Shown: positions 8,986-17,053, counted from the stretch's first letter. The stretch is 64,000 bases of DNA from Pseudomonas lurida (GCF_002563895.1 NZ_PDJB01000001.1:1161501-1225500), one strand, 5' to 3'. The notes: a model not told the origin generated them from the letters alone. Numbers and translations: made by a program.

Positions 8986-9702
8986 TCAACGTGTGATCGG
9001 CGCATCATGAGGCGCGACGGCAAAGCCATACACCGTGGCCGGCTGCAGGCGTACCGCGGTTGCGGCAGGCCCTTTCGCCGGGACCGTCAAGGTCTCTCCC
9101 GGCAGCACATAGGTGCGTGGCAGCATGGCCGCGCCTTTGCCGGGTAGCAGTCGCAGTTCCTGGGCCAGGCGTACCACGTAAGGCGTGGGGTTGTGCACGC
9201 TGAGCCGGCCGTTTTTCAGCTTCCAGCTCAACCCCAGCCACGGCGTGCGGTTGGGCGGCAGGCCCTTGGGATTCAGGATCACCGGCAGGTTCTGCCGCAC
9301 CGTGACGCCCACTTGGGCGCGCCCGGCCTCGGCGCCGGATCGTTTCTGGGGCATGCCCTCGAAAATCACCCGCTTGAGGCGTTGGGTCTTCAGCGGCTCC
9401 TTCGATTGCAGGATGAACCGCACCAACTGACTCTTGCCGGGCTCCACCCGTGCGAGAGGGGGCGTGACGAACAGCAGCGTGTCCTTGTCTTCGGGGATGT
9501 CTTCAAGGGTCACATGCAGCAGGGCCAGCTTGCTGTCGGTGTTGGTCACCGACACGGCAGCTTCGCCCTCCGCTTCGTGGACGATGACTACCGAGGTGTC
9601 GGGCACCATACCGTCGGCCAGCGCGCTGGTGGCGCAGCACCACAGGGCGAAGCCGGCACAACCGGCGCGTATCCAGGAAACTTGCATCATCTGAGCACTC
9701 AT
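8986..9702 (-). CDS. Periplasmic pilus chaperone (PapD-like)
   Basis: This 238-residue exported protein has a signal peptide ending near SALA and two immunoglobulin-like domains. It would bind the DUF1120 subunits, lend them a strand and deliver them to the usher. The first domain has VSVTNTDSKLALLHVTLE and LARVEPGKSQLVRFI. The domain junction has RVIFEGMP and VTVRQNLPVILNP, typical of the family. By eye the classical carboxylate-anchoring Arg8 and Lys112 of PapD/FimC align with Val (in TSVVIVHE) and Asn (in RQNLPV), which suggests a non-classical chaperone. It lies between five upstream subunit genes and the usher. Confidence 0.9.
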   Translation of the reverse strand: MSAQMMQVSWIRAGCAGFALWCCATSALADGMVPDTSVVIVHEAEGEAAVSVTNTDSKLALLHVTLEDIPEDKDTLLFVTPPLARVEPGKSQLVRFILQSKEPLKTQRLKRVIFEGMPQKRSGAEAGRAQVGVTVRQNLPVILNPKGLPPNRTPWLGLSWKLKNGRLSVHNPTPYVVRLAQELRLLPGKGAAMLPRTYVLPGETLTVPAKGPAATAVRLQPATVYGFAVAPHDAPITR

Positions 9703-9712
9703 TCAATAAGGG

Positions 9713-10339
9713 TTACAGGTACTTGAGGTCCAGGGTGATCGAACCTTGCAAAGGCACTTCTTCCTTCAGCGTCAGGCCACTGGCCGGGCTGATGGCGGTT
9801 TCCACTCGCAGGCTGGCTACCAACTGCCTGATGGGCTCGGGCTGGAGGGCGTCCGAGCGCGCGAACCCAATGTATTGCGCCGGGTAGGCGTTGGCCTCGG
9901 GGTGCCAGGTGCCGCCGTTGTCGGGCGACGTCAGGACACGCAGCGCCGCGCCGTCGCCTACCGGCCCACGCAACGCCAAGCCCACTGACCCCAGGCGTTC
10001 CGACGGCGCGTGAATGTTCATGCCCAACCCGTAGAACACCAGCGGTGCCGGCGATGAGCCCGGGTGATTATCGATACCCACCAGGGCAAACAGGGTCGGG
10101 CCTTCGCAGCTGATACTCAGGCCCAGTTGCTGGCTGGGCAGTTGGGTGTATTCACTTGGCTTCAAGGTCCGTGCCGGGATCTTGCCGAAATCGACCAGGC
10201 CGCTGTCGGACAGCGACACGCTGCAGGCCTGGGGCGTGATTCGGCCGGTCACGCTCAAGTCCACGGTGGACCCTGCGAGGGCGGGCGTCAGGTTCACGGC
10301 GAGCAGTATGAGCGCGCAGGAGAGGATCGTTGTGTTCAT
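9713..10339 (-). CDS. DUF1120 pilin-like subunit (fifth in the operon)
   Basis: This 208-residue exported protein has a signal peptide ending at TPALA, then STVDLSVTGRITPQACSVSLSDSGLVDFGKI and a second cysteine in SISCEGPTLFAL. It ends in ITLDLKYL. ATG 10339 is used; an adjacent GTG at 10342 is also possible. The overall plan is the same as in its paralogues, but the central region (residues about 90-160) has its own sequence, as expected if each subunit has a distinct surface. It directly precedes the chaperone gene, 10 bases away. Confidence 0.85.
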   Translation of the reverse strand: MNTTILSCALILLAVNLTPALAGSTVDLSVTGRITPQACSVSLSDSGLVDFGKIPARTLKPSEYTQLPSQQLGLSISCEGPTLFALVGIDNHPGSSPAPLVFYGLGMNIHAPSERLGSVGLALRGPVGDGAALRVLTSPDNGGTWHPEANAYPAQYIGFARSDALQPEPIRQLVASLRVETAISPASGLTLKEEVPLQGSITLDLKYL

Positions 10340-10400
10340 CACGTAGGATCACTGTGGAAGAGTTCGGTATCAAAGACGTGCGCCAAGCAGCGCCAGGGTG

Positions 10401-11021
10401 TTACAGGTAGCGGGCTTCAAGGGTTACGTTGCCTTCGAAGGGGACTTCGCTCGTCAGCGTCAGGCTGTCGGTAGCCTCGATGGCGGCGATGACGCCTAAC
10501 CTTGCCGAGAATCGAGTGCTGGGAATCGGCTGGCTGGCATCCGCCACGGCGCTGGGCGCGTATAGCCCCGGTAGAGTATAGGTGTAGGCTTTTTTCCAGG
10601 TCGCTCCAAGGTCTTGCGACTCACTCATTTGGACGGCGGTGTTATCCACCCTCGGCTCTTGCAGGTACGGGGTAAGAAAGCCGATTTTCTCCCCGGCGGG
10701 GGTCAACCCCAGCCCTGGGTAACTCGGGTTGGAGCTGGTCCCCGATCGGTTATCAACGAACTGCAAGGCCATCGCGGTGGGCGCCTCGCAATGGATGTCG
10801 AGTGACAAGTCCATGTGTTCGAGAAACGTGATATCGGTCTGTTTCAAGTCTTTTGCCGCTATCTTTCCGTAATCGATAACCCCTCCATCGGACAGTGTGG
10901 GAGCACAAGCACTCGGCGTGATCAACCCCCGTACGGTCAGGTCGGTAGTCGAGGCCGCAATGGCGCTGGTACTCGCGCCCAACAGCAGGGCGCAACTAAG
11001 GGTGCGGTGCAGGGTGTTCAT
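10401..11021 (-). CDS. DUF1120 pilin-like subunit (fourth in the operon)
   Basis: This 206-residue exported protein starts at ATG 11021 (MNTLHRTLSC...), giving a clean signal peptide ending STSAIA; an upstream in-frame start at 11060 would add 13 residues with no signal character. The mature part opens with alternating hydrophobic residues, has Cys in TPSACAPTLS, the motif VIDYGKIAAKDL, a second Cys in DIHCEAPTAMAL, and ends VTLEARYL. Among the subunits it has the sequence FLTPYLQEPRVDN in the middle where the others carry a more conserved stretch. It is a probable structural subunit. Confidence 0.84.
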   Translation of the reverse strand: MNTLHRTLSCALLLGASTSAIAASTTDLTVRGLITPSACAPTLSDGGVIDYGKIAAKDLKQTDITFLEHMDLSLDIHCEAPTAMALQFVDNRSGTSSNPSYPGLGLTPAGEKIGFLTPYLQEPRVDNTAVQMSESQDLGATWKKAYTYTLPGLYAPSAVADASQPIPSTRFSARLGVIAAIEATDSLTLTSEVPFEGNVTLEARYL

Positions 11022-11068
11022 GGCTCGGATCAATCCTGGGTTGTTGGGGGTAAAGCGCACGGTCGGGC

Positions 11069-11692
11069 TTACCAGTACTTCAATTGCAGGGTGGCATGAC
11101 CGTCGATGGGCACCTCATCCACCAGGGTCAGGTCGGTGGCCTTGACCAGGGTGGTAAACGCGCTCAAGCGGGCGGTCAACACCTTCAGGGCGATCGGGGC
11201 GTTGAGGTCGTCAGCGCTGGCAAAGGCAGTCAGGCCTGCGTGCCCCAGGTAAGTGGAAGGGCGCCAGGAGGTCCCGCCGTTGCTGGACATGATGGTGCGC
11301 ACCGGCACCGTGTCGGCCACTGCGTCCAGGACGCTGAACGCGACGCTGCCCAACATCTGGTCGTCATTGACCCTGCCCAGGCCCTGGCTGGCAGGGTGGA
11401 TGGCCGAGGTGCCGGCGCGGTTGTCGATGGCAGTCAGCGTGAACAGCGTTTCTGCCTCGCAAGTCACCTCCAGTTGCAGGTTGGCGGTCTCCAGGCGAGT
11501 CGGCTGGTCGGGGGCCAGGTCCTTCACGGTCAGTTTGCCGTGGTCGACGATGCCGCCGCTGGACAGGCTGGGAACGCAGGAACTGGGTGTAATCACGCCG
11601 GTGACGCTCAAGTCGGTGGCGCTCGCGGCAAAAGCACCAGGAGTGCCAGCCATCAGCACAGTTGCGGTAAAGCAGGTCAGGGCACGAATCAT
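11069..11692 (-). CDS. DUF1120 pilin-like subunit (third in the operon)
   Basis: This 207-residue exported protein starts at ATG 11692 (MIRALTCFTATVLMAG), with AGGA about 10 bases upstream; a GTG at 11701 would add three residues. The mature region begins SATDLSVTGVITPSSCVPSLS and has GIVDHGKLTVKDL and a second Cys in EVTCEAETLFTL. It is the only subunit ending in tryptophan (LQLKYW) instead of leucine. The length and disulfide spacing match the paralogues. Confidence 0.84.
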   Translation of the reverse strand: MIRALTCFTATVLMAGTPGAFAASATDLSVTGVITPSSCVPSLSSGGIVDHGKLTVKDLAPDQPTRLETANLQLEVTCEAETLFTLTAIDNRAGTSAIHPASQGLGRVNDDQMLGSVAFSVLDAVADTVPVRTIMSSNGGTSWRPSTYLGHAGLTAFASADDLNAPIALKVLTARLSAFTTLVKATDLTLVDEVPIDGHATLQLKYW

Positions 11693-11721
11693 GGTTGACA
11701 CATCCTGTGGGGTAAGGTGGC

Positions 11722-12348
11722 TTACAGGTACTTCACTTCGAGGGTGGCAGAGCCGTTGAATGGCAGTTCATCGCGCACATTCAGTCTACGGGTCGGAGAG
11801 ATAAGGGGGCTGATGACGAGATCCGTGCTCAGCGCCTGGATGGGGCTTGGCGCCCACAATGGACCACCGGGTTGATCACTGAATGCTGCGAGGAAAACCA
11901 CAGGCCACACGTTGTCTTCATTGTTTTTCCAACTGTCACCGTCGGCTGAGGCGATGTGGGTAGCCGGGGACCCGTCGGCAATCGGGTTGGTGAGCATGAG
12001 GTGATAGCTACCGATGTTTTTGTCGCCAATCATGCCCAGGCCGTAGTAGTTGTAAGGGTCAATCGAGCCGGTACTGTTGTCGATGCCTTTGAGGGCGAAC
12101 AGTGTGGGGGCCTCGCAGGTGACGGTCATTTGAAGGCTGGTCGCCGGTAACTCGGTTAGAAGGTCGGGATGGAGATCCGACAGGGAGATTTTTCCGTAGT
12201 CGACAACACCCATGCCAGACAAGTTGGGTGTGCAGGCCGTCGGCGTGATTATTCCCTTGACGGTCAAGTCGACGCTGCTGGCGGCATACACCTGTGAGCC
12301 GGCGGTCAGCAGCAATGAGAGGGCAAAGAGTCGGGAGCAGGGGGGCAT
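11722..12348 (-). CDS. DUF1120 pilin-like subunit (second in the operon)
   Basis: This 208-residue exported protein has the signal peptide MPPCSRLFALSLLLTAGSQVYA. The mature chain opens SSVDLTVKGIITPTACTPNLS, with VVDYGKISLSDL, a second Cys in TVTCEAPTLFALKGIDN, and the ending NGSATLEVKYL. It keeps the alternating hydrophobic N-terminus and the C-terminal strand with penultimate Tyr. The function inferred from family and context is a fimbrial subunit exported by Sec, folded by the adjacent chaperone and polymerised at the usher. Confidence 0.85.
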   Translation of the reverse strand: MPPCSRLFALSLLLTAGSQVYAASSVDLTVKGIITPTACTPNLSGMGVVDYGKISLSDLHPDLLTELPATSLQMTVTCEAPTLFALKGIDNSTGSIDPYNYYGLGMIGDKNIGSYHLMLTNPIADGSPATHIASADGDSWKNNEDNVWPVVFLAAFSDQPGGPLWAPSPIQALSTDLVISPLISPTRRLNVRDELPFNGSATLEVKYL

Positions 12349-12399
12349 GGCAAAAGAATCCGAGAGGGCGCGCGGTGCGCCGGGTCAAAAAAGGGTGAT

Positions 12400-13029
12400 T
12401 TACAGGTACTTCACTTCGATCGTGGCGGAGCCGTCGAGGGACACTTCATTGCTCAGGTTCAAGTCTTGCGCAGGCGCGATCTGGGTCATCACGGCCAAGT
12501 CAGTGGACAGGTCCTGAATAGGCACGGGTACATACCGGTCACCGGAAACACCGCCGAAACCGGCCAGTTTGCCGCTGTACCAATATTCACCATCAATCGC
12601 GCTCCAGGTTTGCCCGCCGTTGTTGGATTCCAGGGGTATGACGGCGACGTTGTCCGCAACCGGGTTCACAAGCTCAAGGTGGTAGGTGCCGATTTTCTGC
12701 GTGTTATCGATCAAGCCCAGACCATAGCCCGTCGCGACGATGGCTGAGGACGCCCGGTTGTCGTTGCCGTTCAAGCCAAACAAGGTCTGTGCATCGCAGT
12801 TCACATTCATCTGCAAGGTCACGGCTGGCAGATCAGTGGGGGTGCCTTGATTGAGGTCCTTGGCGGAGATCTTGCCGTGATCGACAATGCCGTTGGCGGA
12901 TAAGGTCGGCGTGCAGGCACTCGGCGTGATCAGGCCTTTGACGATCAGCTCCACTGAGCTTGCGGCAACGGCCGAGCCCTGGTGGGCGATCGTGAGAAAG
13001 AGGGCGAGTGCAGCGAGAGGCTTATTCAT
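12400..13029 (-). CDS. DUF1120 pilin-like subunit, first gene of the fimbrial operon (possible major pilin)
   Basis: This 209-residue exported protein has a signal peptide ending near SAVAA. The mature chain starts SSVELIVKGLITPSACTPTLS (Cys39), with GIVDHGKISAKDL and Cys78 in NVNCDAQTLFGL, and it ends DGSATIEVKYL. As the promoter-proximal gene it would be the most highly expressed, which makes it a candidate major subunit. It is transcribed leftward from a 400-base region shared with the divergent response-regulator genes. Confidence 0.85.
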   Translation of the reverse strand: MNKPLAALALFLTIAHQGSAVAASSVELIVKGLITPSACTPTLSANGIVDHGKISAKDLNQGTPTDLPAVTLQMNVNCDAQTLFGLNGNDNRASSAIVATGYGLGLIDNTQKIGTYHLELVNPVADNVAVIPLESNNGGQTWSAIDGEYWYSGKLAGFGGVSGDRYVPVPIQDLSTDLAVMTQIAPAQDLNLSNEVSLDGSATIEVKYL

Positions 13030-13430
13030 GTCGTGGGTTCCGGTGCAAGGATTGCTGACTGTGGGTCGTGTGTAACCGTCATGTGTTTGCGACCACCGGG
13101 AATGGCTGGCCGCGCCCTTTTTGGGCAGCGGCGAATTTATCCAGCGTTGAAGGGCTGGGGGAATACAACAATTACGACAGTGAGCGGAAGTCGTACGTCG
13201 TTGATCGGCGATGTCGGAACCGGCTTTTGATTACGTAGGATTTATGCAGTTTTCGTAGTTGTTGTATGGTCCGAAGCCCTCCATTCGACTATTTTCCGGT
13301 CCGCTTTCGCGGTCATGAAAAACTCAAAAAGATCATCCAGAATGCCGCGTCCTGTTGATCAGGTCGGGGCTGTTTCCTGCACGCCTTGCGTGCCATCCAC
13401 GCCCGTTCATTACGGTAAGTCGAGGTCGTC
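13030..13430. other. Intergenic region between the fimbrial operon and the REC-HPt gene
   Basis: About 400 bases contain no credible gene. The region must hold divergent promoters for the leftward DUF1120/chaperone/usher operon and the rightward response regulators. It is AT-richer in its middle (about 13150-13320) than the flanking genes. No clear terminator or strong dyad operator was recognised. A short open frame at 13315-13527 overlaps the next gene and looks spurious. Confidence 0.5.
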
Positions 13431-14261
13431 ATGTCATCGGGCATTCCCCCAGGCAACGGCAGTGGGCATGAACCCCTGCCGCCGGCCACCTCGCCCGCCT
13501 ATTGGCGCCGGCTCAAGGTGTTGGTGATCGACGACCACCCGGCGTATTGCCTGCTGATGGGCGGGATCCTGGAACGGCTGGGCCTGGACTATGAGGCCTG
13601 TCGGGACGGTCGCGCCGCGCTCGCCGCCATGGACGAGCACCACTTCGACCTGATCCTGACCGACTGCCAGATGCCTGGTATGGATGGCTACGCCATGACC
13701 CGCAGGGTTCGTGCGCAGGAACGTGAGGCCATGACGACGCGAGTCCCCATCATCGGCTTGACCTCCAACCTGGGCCCGGAAGAGGTCCGCCTGTGCCTGG
13801 AAGCCGGCATGGACGCCTGGCTGGTCAAGCCCCTCACCTTCATACAACTGCGCAACGTCCTGGTGTACTGGCTGGCGCAGGCCGACATGTGCGTGCCGAG
13901 GCCGGAGGGTGAGGTTCATGCCCAGTTCACGCGCGAAGGCTGGCCAACGCGTGCCGTGCTGGTGCAGATGTTTGGAGGTGGCGAGGTCTTGGAAAGCATG
14001 CTGGGCAGCCTGACGCATGAGGCACGGCAAGACTTGCGAGCGCTGTCGAGTGCAGTGGTCCGCCTCGATGAGGGGGCCACCGTCCAGCACTTGCACCGGC
14101 TGATCGGCAGCGTTGCATTCCTGGGCGTTACCTCGCTGGAAAAACGTGGCATCCGGCTGATCTCGGCGGTCACCCGCGATGGCGTAGCCATGCATGCCCG
14201 TACCTTGGTGCGACTGCGACAGGATCTGGTGCGTTACCTGGCCTACCTGTCGACGCTCTGA
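13431..14261 (+). CDS. Response regulator with receiver and histidine-phosphotransfer (HPt) domains
   Basis: This 276-residue cytoplasmic protein has a receiver domain (about residues 27-145; VLVIDDH, phospho-acceptor Asp in LTDCQMPGMDG, Lys in VKPL). Its C-terminal HPt domain (about 160-275) has the likely phospho-histidine in LHRLIGSVAFLG. In HPt domains the histidine is usually followed by a Lys three residues later (HKLKG); here that position is Ile. There is no kinase or DNA-binding domain, so it looks like a detached phosphorelay module resembling the tail of EvgS/BvgS-type hybrid kinases. GAGG lies just before the ATG. It is followed by an RcsB-like regulator and is divergent from the fimbrial operon, which suggests that it controls it. 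Confidence 0.88.
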   Translation: MSSGIPPGNGSGHEPLPPATSPAYWRRLKVLVIDDHPAYCLLMGGILERLGLDYEACRDGRAALAAMDEHHFDLILTDCQMPGMDGYAMTRRVRAQEREAMTTRVPIIGLTSNLGPEEVRLCLEAGMDAWLVKPLTFIQLRNVLVYWLAQADMCVPRPEGEVHAQFTREGWPTRAVLVQMFGGGEVLESMLGSLTHEARQDLRALSSAVVRLDEGATVQHLHRLIGSVAFLGVTSLEKRGIRLISAVTRDGVAMHARTLVRLRQDLVRYLAYLSTL

Positions 14262-14456
14262 AGTTCACCGTCATGGGCCGATTTGCAGGAATTTTACGAC
14301 CTGTAATGTAGGGCGTTTCTGGCGGTACATTCTGTTTGTTTTGTAGGCCTTAATCTCGTCGGCAGCGATTGCGGGGCTATTCGCCATTAGCGGGTTTTGT
14401 TGACGGTTGTTGCGATCCAGAACCAGCGCTATTTTTGCGCAGGTCAATTTGCCATC

Positions 14457-15104
14457 ATGGTGTCCCTCATGCTTCGCGTAATAATTGCTGACGATCATCC
14501 AATTGTGCGTATCGGCCAAAAAGTAGTGATCGAAGCGAATGGAAAGTGCAAGGTGGTCGGCGAGGCCGATGGTCCCGATCAGTTGCTCGCCTTGCTCGAC
14601 CGCACGCCCTGCGACCTGCTGGTGACCGACTTTGCCATGCCGGGCAACCAACAGGCGGACGGTTACGGCCTGTTGAGCCTGATGCACCGCAAGTACCCGG
14701 CGATGCCGGTGATCCTGGTGACCATGTTTGCCAACGTCGCCACCCTGCGTGCTTCCTTCGCCCACGGCGCCCGGGCGATCGTGGCCAAGAGTGCCTCGGC
14801 CAGGGAGTTGCCCCAGGCCATCAAGGCGGTCAGCGAGGGCCAGACCTTTGTCAGTGAATGCCTGCGGGTGCAACTGGTGGAAGCCGGCACCGGTGATCAA
14901 CAGGCGGTGCCGCAGTTGTCCGGCAAGGAGCGTGAGGTGGTGCGCATGCTCGCCAGTGGCCTGACCGTCAGCCAGATTGCCGCGCGGGTCAATCGCAGTA
15001 TCTCGACCATCAGCAAGCAGAAAAGCACAGCGATGAGCCGGCTGTGCATTTCCACCGACGTGGATTTGTTCGCCTATGCCCGCAGCAGCGGCATGGTGCC
15101 GTGA
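14457..15104 (+). CDS. RcsB-like response regulator (receiver plus LuxR helix-turn-helix)
   Basis: This DNA-binding response regulator of about 215 residues begins VIIADDHPIV, with the phospho-acceptor Asp in VTDFAMPG. It has a C-terminal LuxR/GerE helix-turn-helix (LSGKEREVVRMLASGLTVSQIAARVNRSISTISKQKSTAM). Length and motifs match RcsB closely (SxKEsEVlRLfaeG, NRSIKTISSQK). ATG 14457 is chosen on length; ATG 14469 (MLRVIIADDHP) is equally possible, and neither has a strong ribosome site. In Pseudomonas, RcsB-type regulators control cup fimbrial operons, so the adjacent DUF1120 operon is the likely target. The phosphodonor may be the preceding HPt protein. Confidence 0.88.
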   Translation: MVSLMLRVIIADDHPIVRIGQKVVIEANGKCKVVGEADGPDQLLALLDRTPCDLLVTDFAMPGNQQADGYGLLSLMHRKYPAMPVILVTMFANVATLRASFAHGARAIVAKSASARELPQAIKAVSEGQTFVSECLRVQLVEAGTGDQQAVPQLSGKEREVVRMLASGLTVSQIAARVNRSISTISKQKSTAMSRLCISTDVDLFAYARSSGMVP

Positions 15105-15195
15105 TACCGGTCATTTGCGCGGCGAATGTCAGTAGCATTGGCGACGTGGGCGGCTTATCGTGCGGCTATCTTTTCGACGCCAGCGGAGCCTGCCC

Positions 15196-15666
15196 ATGAG
15201 TGATGCCCATAACGCCCTGATCACCGAGTTCTACAGCGCGTTCCAGCGCCTGGACGCCGAAGCCATGGCTGCCTGCTACACGGACGACGTGCTGTTCAGC
15301 GACCCGGCGTTTGGCGAACTGCGCGGGCGCGATGCCGGGGATATGTGGCGCATGTTGACCACGCGGGCCAAAGACTTCTCCCTGACGTTCGACCATGTGC
15401 GCAGCGACGAAACCACGGGCAGCGCGCATTGGGTGGCGACGTACCTGTTCAGCGCCACCGGCAATACGGTGGTCAATGATATCGGTGCGCGGTTCGTGTT
15501 TCGCGACGGCAAGATCTGCGAGCATCACGACCACTTCGACCTGTGGCGTTGGTCGCGCCAGGCGTTGGGTCTCAAGGGCCTGCTGCTGGGCTGGTCGCCG
15601 GCGCTGAAAAACGCCGTGCGCGCCCAGGCGCTCAAAGGGCTGAAGGCATTCCAGGCCAGTCGTTGA
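15196..15666 (+). CDS. SnoaL/NTF2-like protein
   Basis: This 156-residue cytoplasmic protein has the NTF2-like cone fold typical of SnoaL-type proteins. The pattern is ALITEFYSAFQRLDAEAMAACYTDDVLFSDPAFGELRG, then HWVATYLFSATGNTVVNDIGARFVFRDGKICEHHDHFDLWRWSRQALG. The ATG at 15196 follows GGAGCCTGCCC, a good ribosome site. This family includes isomerases, hydratases and proteins of unknown role; nothing here fixes the substrate. It appears to be a single gene, and the GIY-YIG gene follows after 37 bases. Confidence 0.75.
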   Translation: MSDAHNALITEFYSAFQRLDAEAMAACYTDDVLFSDPAFGELRGRDAGDMWRMLTTRAKDFSLTFDHVRSDETTGSAHWVATYLFSATGNTVVNDIGARFVFRDGKICEHHDHFDLWRWSRQALGLKGLLLGWSPALKNAVRAQALKGLKAFQASR

Positions 15667-15703
15667 TAAGATTGGCGCTCTTCTGGTTTGCCGACATTGA
15701 CCC

Positions 15704-15979
15704 GTGACTGATCCTTCCGAACCCAAGCCCTGGTTTGTCTACCTGGTGCGTGCCGCCAATGGTTCGCTCTATTGCGGCATCAGTAATGACCCGGTGCGCC
15801 GCTTTGCCTCCCACCAGAGCGGCAAGGGCGCACGGTTCTTTCTCTCCAGCCCGGCCGTGGCGCTGGTGTACACCGAGCAATGTGCGAGCAAGGGCGAGGC
15901 GCTGCGCCAGGAACGCCTGATCAAGAAGTTGAAGAAGAGCGCCAAGGAGTGCCTGGCGGCAAGCGGCTCATTGATCTGA
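15704..15979 (+). CDS. GIY-YIG nuclease family protein (YhbQ/UPF0213-like)
   Basis: This 91-residue protein is a single GIY-YIG domain: [34 protein letters not shown], with the catalytic-type Tyr, Arg and a downstream Glu in [17 protein letters not shown]. It starts at GTG 15704. Small stand-alone GIY-YIG proteins of this type are widespread in bacteria and their role is poorly defined; some are DNA-repair-linked nucleases. It has no DNA-binding extension, so it is unlikely to be a homing endonuclease. Confidence 0.85.
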   Translation: MTDPSEPKPWFVYLVRAANGSLYCGISNDPVRRFASHQSGKGARFFLSSPAVALVYTEQCASKGEALRQERLIKKLKKSAKECLAASGSLI

Positions 15980-16055
15980 CTGATGGGTTCCCATCGCCCC
16001 CACGCGTGATTTTGCAGGCTAAGCTAGCGGCTCATTCCATTGAGCGGAGCCTGGC

Positions 16056-16991
16056 ATGTCTGAGTTGATCCTCCACCATTACCCGCAGTCCCCCTTCGCT
16101 GAAAAAGCTCGCCTGTTGTTGGGCTTCAAGGGCTTGTCCTGGCGCTCGGTGCTTATTTCACCGGTGATGCCCAAGCCCGACCTGACCGCCCTGACCGGTG
16201 GCTATCGCAAGACACCCGTACTGCAGGTCGGCGCCGATATCTATTGCGATACCGCGTTGATCGCCCGCCGCCTGGAGCAGGAGAAGTCGTCGCCGGCGCT
16301 GTATCCACAGGGCCTGGAACTGGTTACTCAAGGCTTCGCCGCCTGGGCCGATTCGCTGGTGTTTTCCCATGCGGTGGCGCTGGTGTTCCAGCCGGAATCC
16401 CTGGCGGTCAAGTTCGCCAAGGTGCCGCCGCACATGCTCCAGGTGCTGGTGGCCGACCGTACCCAATTGTTCAGCGGCGGCACCGCGACCCGGGTACAAC
16501 TGGAGGTGGCCAAGCATCAGTGGCCGGCCATTGCCAGCCGTATTGAACAGCAGCTGCAGCACCAGGCCGGGGATTTCCTGTTCGGCGAGCCGTCGATTGC
16601 CGACTTTGCCCTGGCCCATCCGCTGTGGTTCCTCAAAGGCTCGTCGGTGACCGCGCCACTGGTTGACGCGTATCCCGCTGTCGCCGCGTGGCTGGACCGA
16701 GTGCTGGGCTTTGGCCATGGCACCGCCAGTGAGATGAGTGCCGAGCAAGCCTTGGACGTCGCCCGCAACGCCACACCTGCCGCCTTGCCCGATGAAGTGT
16801 TCGCAGACTTGAACGGCTTCAAGGCCGGCCAGCCGGTCACTGTTTCGGCGACCGACTACGGCACTGACCCGGTGGCCGGTGAACTGCTGTTTGTCGGGCG
16901 TGAAGAGCTGATCCTGCGCCGTAGCGACGAACGCGCTGGCACCGTGCATGTGCATTTCCCACGCATGGGGTTTCGCATTCAGGCGCAATAA
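16056..16991 (+). CDS. Glutathione S-transferase family protein, long form
   Basis: This 311-residue protein has an N-terminal thioredoxin-like GST domain (HHYPQSPFAEKARLLLGFKGL, then KTPVLQVGADIYCDTALIARRLE) and a helical C-terminal domain to about residue 225. It then has an extra C-terminal portion of roughly 85 residues (DVARNATPAALPDEVFADLNGFKAGQPVTV...) that is predicted to be mostly beta. Typical GSTs are about 210 residues. The extension is found in a Pseudomonas subfamily annotated only as GST-like. The substrate is unknown. Confidence 0.85.
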   Translation: MSELILHHYPQSPFAEKARLLLGFKGLSWRSVLISPVMPKPDLTALTGGYRKTPVLQVGADIYCDTALIARRLEQEKSSPALYPQGLELVTQGFAAWADSLVFSHAVALVFQPESLAVKFAKVPPHMLQVLVADRTQLFSGGTATRVQLEVAKHQWPAIASRIEQQLQHQAGDFLFGEPSIADFALAHPLWFLKGSSVTAPLVDAYPAVAAWLDRVLGFGHGTASEMSAEQALDVARNATPAALPDEVFADLNGFKAGQPVTVSATDYGTDPVAGELLFVGREELILRRSDERAGTVHVHFPRMGFRIQAQ

Positions 16992-17053
16992 AGAAAAATA
17001 TTTGCAAATAAAGGTGAGGTAAATCCACCGCCCAACCGTGTAGTGCTTGAAAC

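Noticed and set aside
13200..13260. AT-rich stretch searched for an RcsB-type box
   Set aside because: TAGGATTTATGCAG has some likeness but no convincing dyad or consensus match.
13315..13527. 70-codon frame upstream of the REC-HPt gene
   Set aside because: It overlaps the real start of the REC-HPt gene and has no conserved features.
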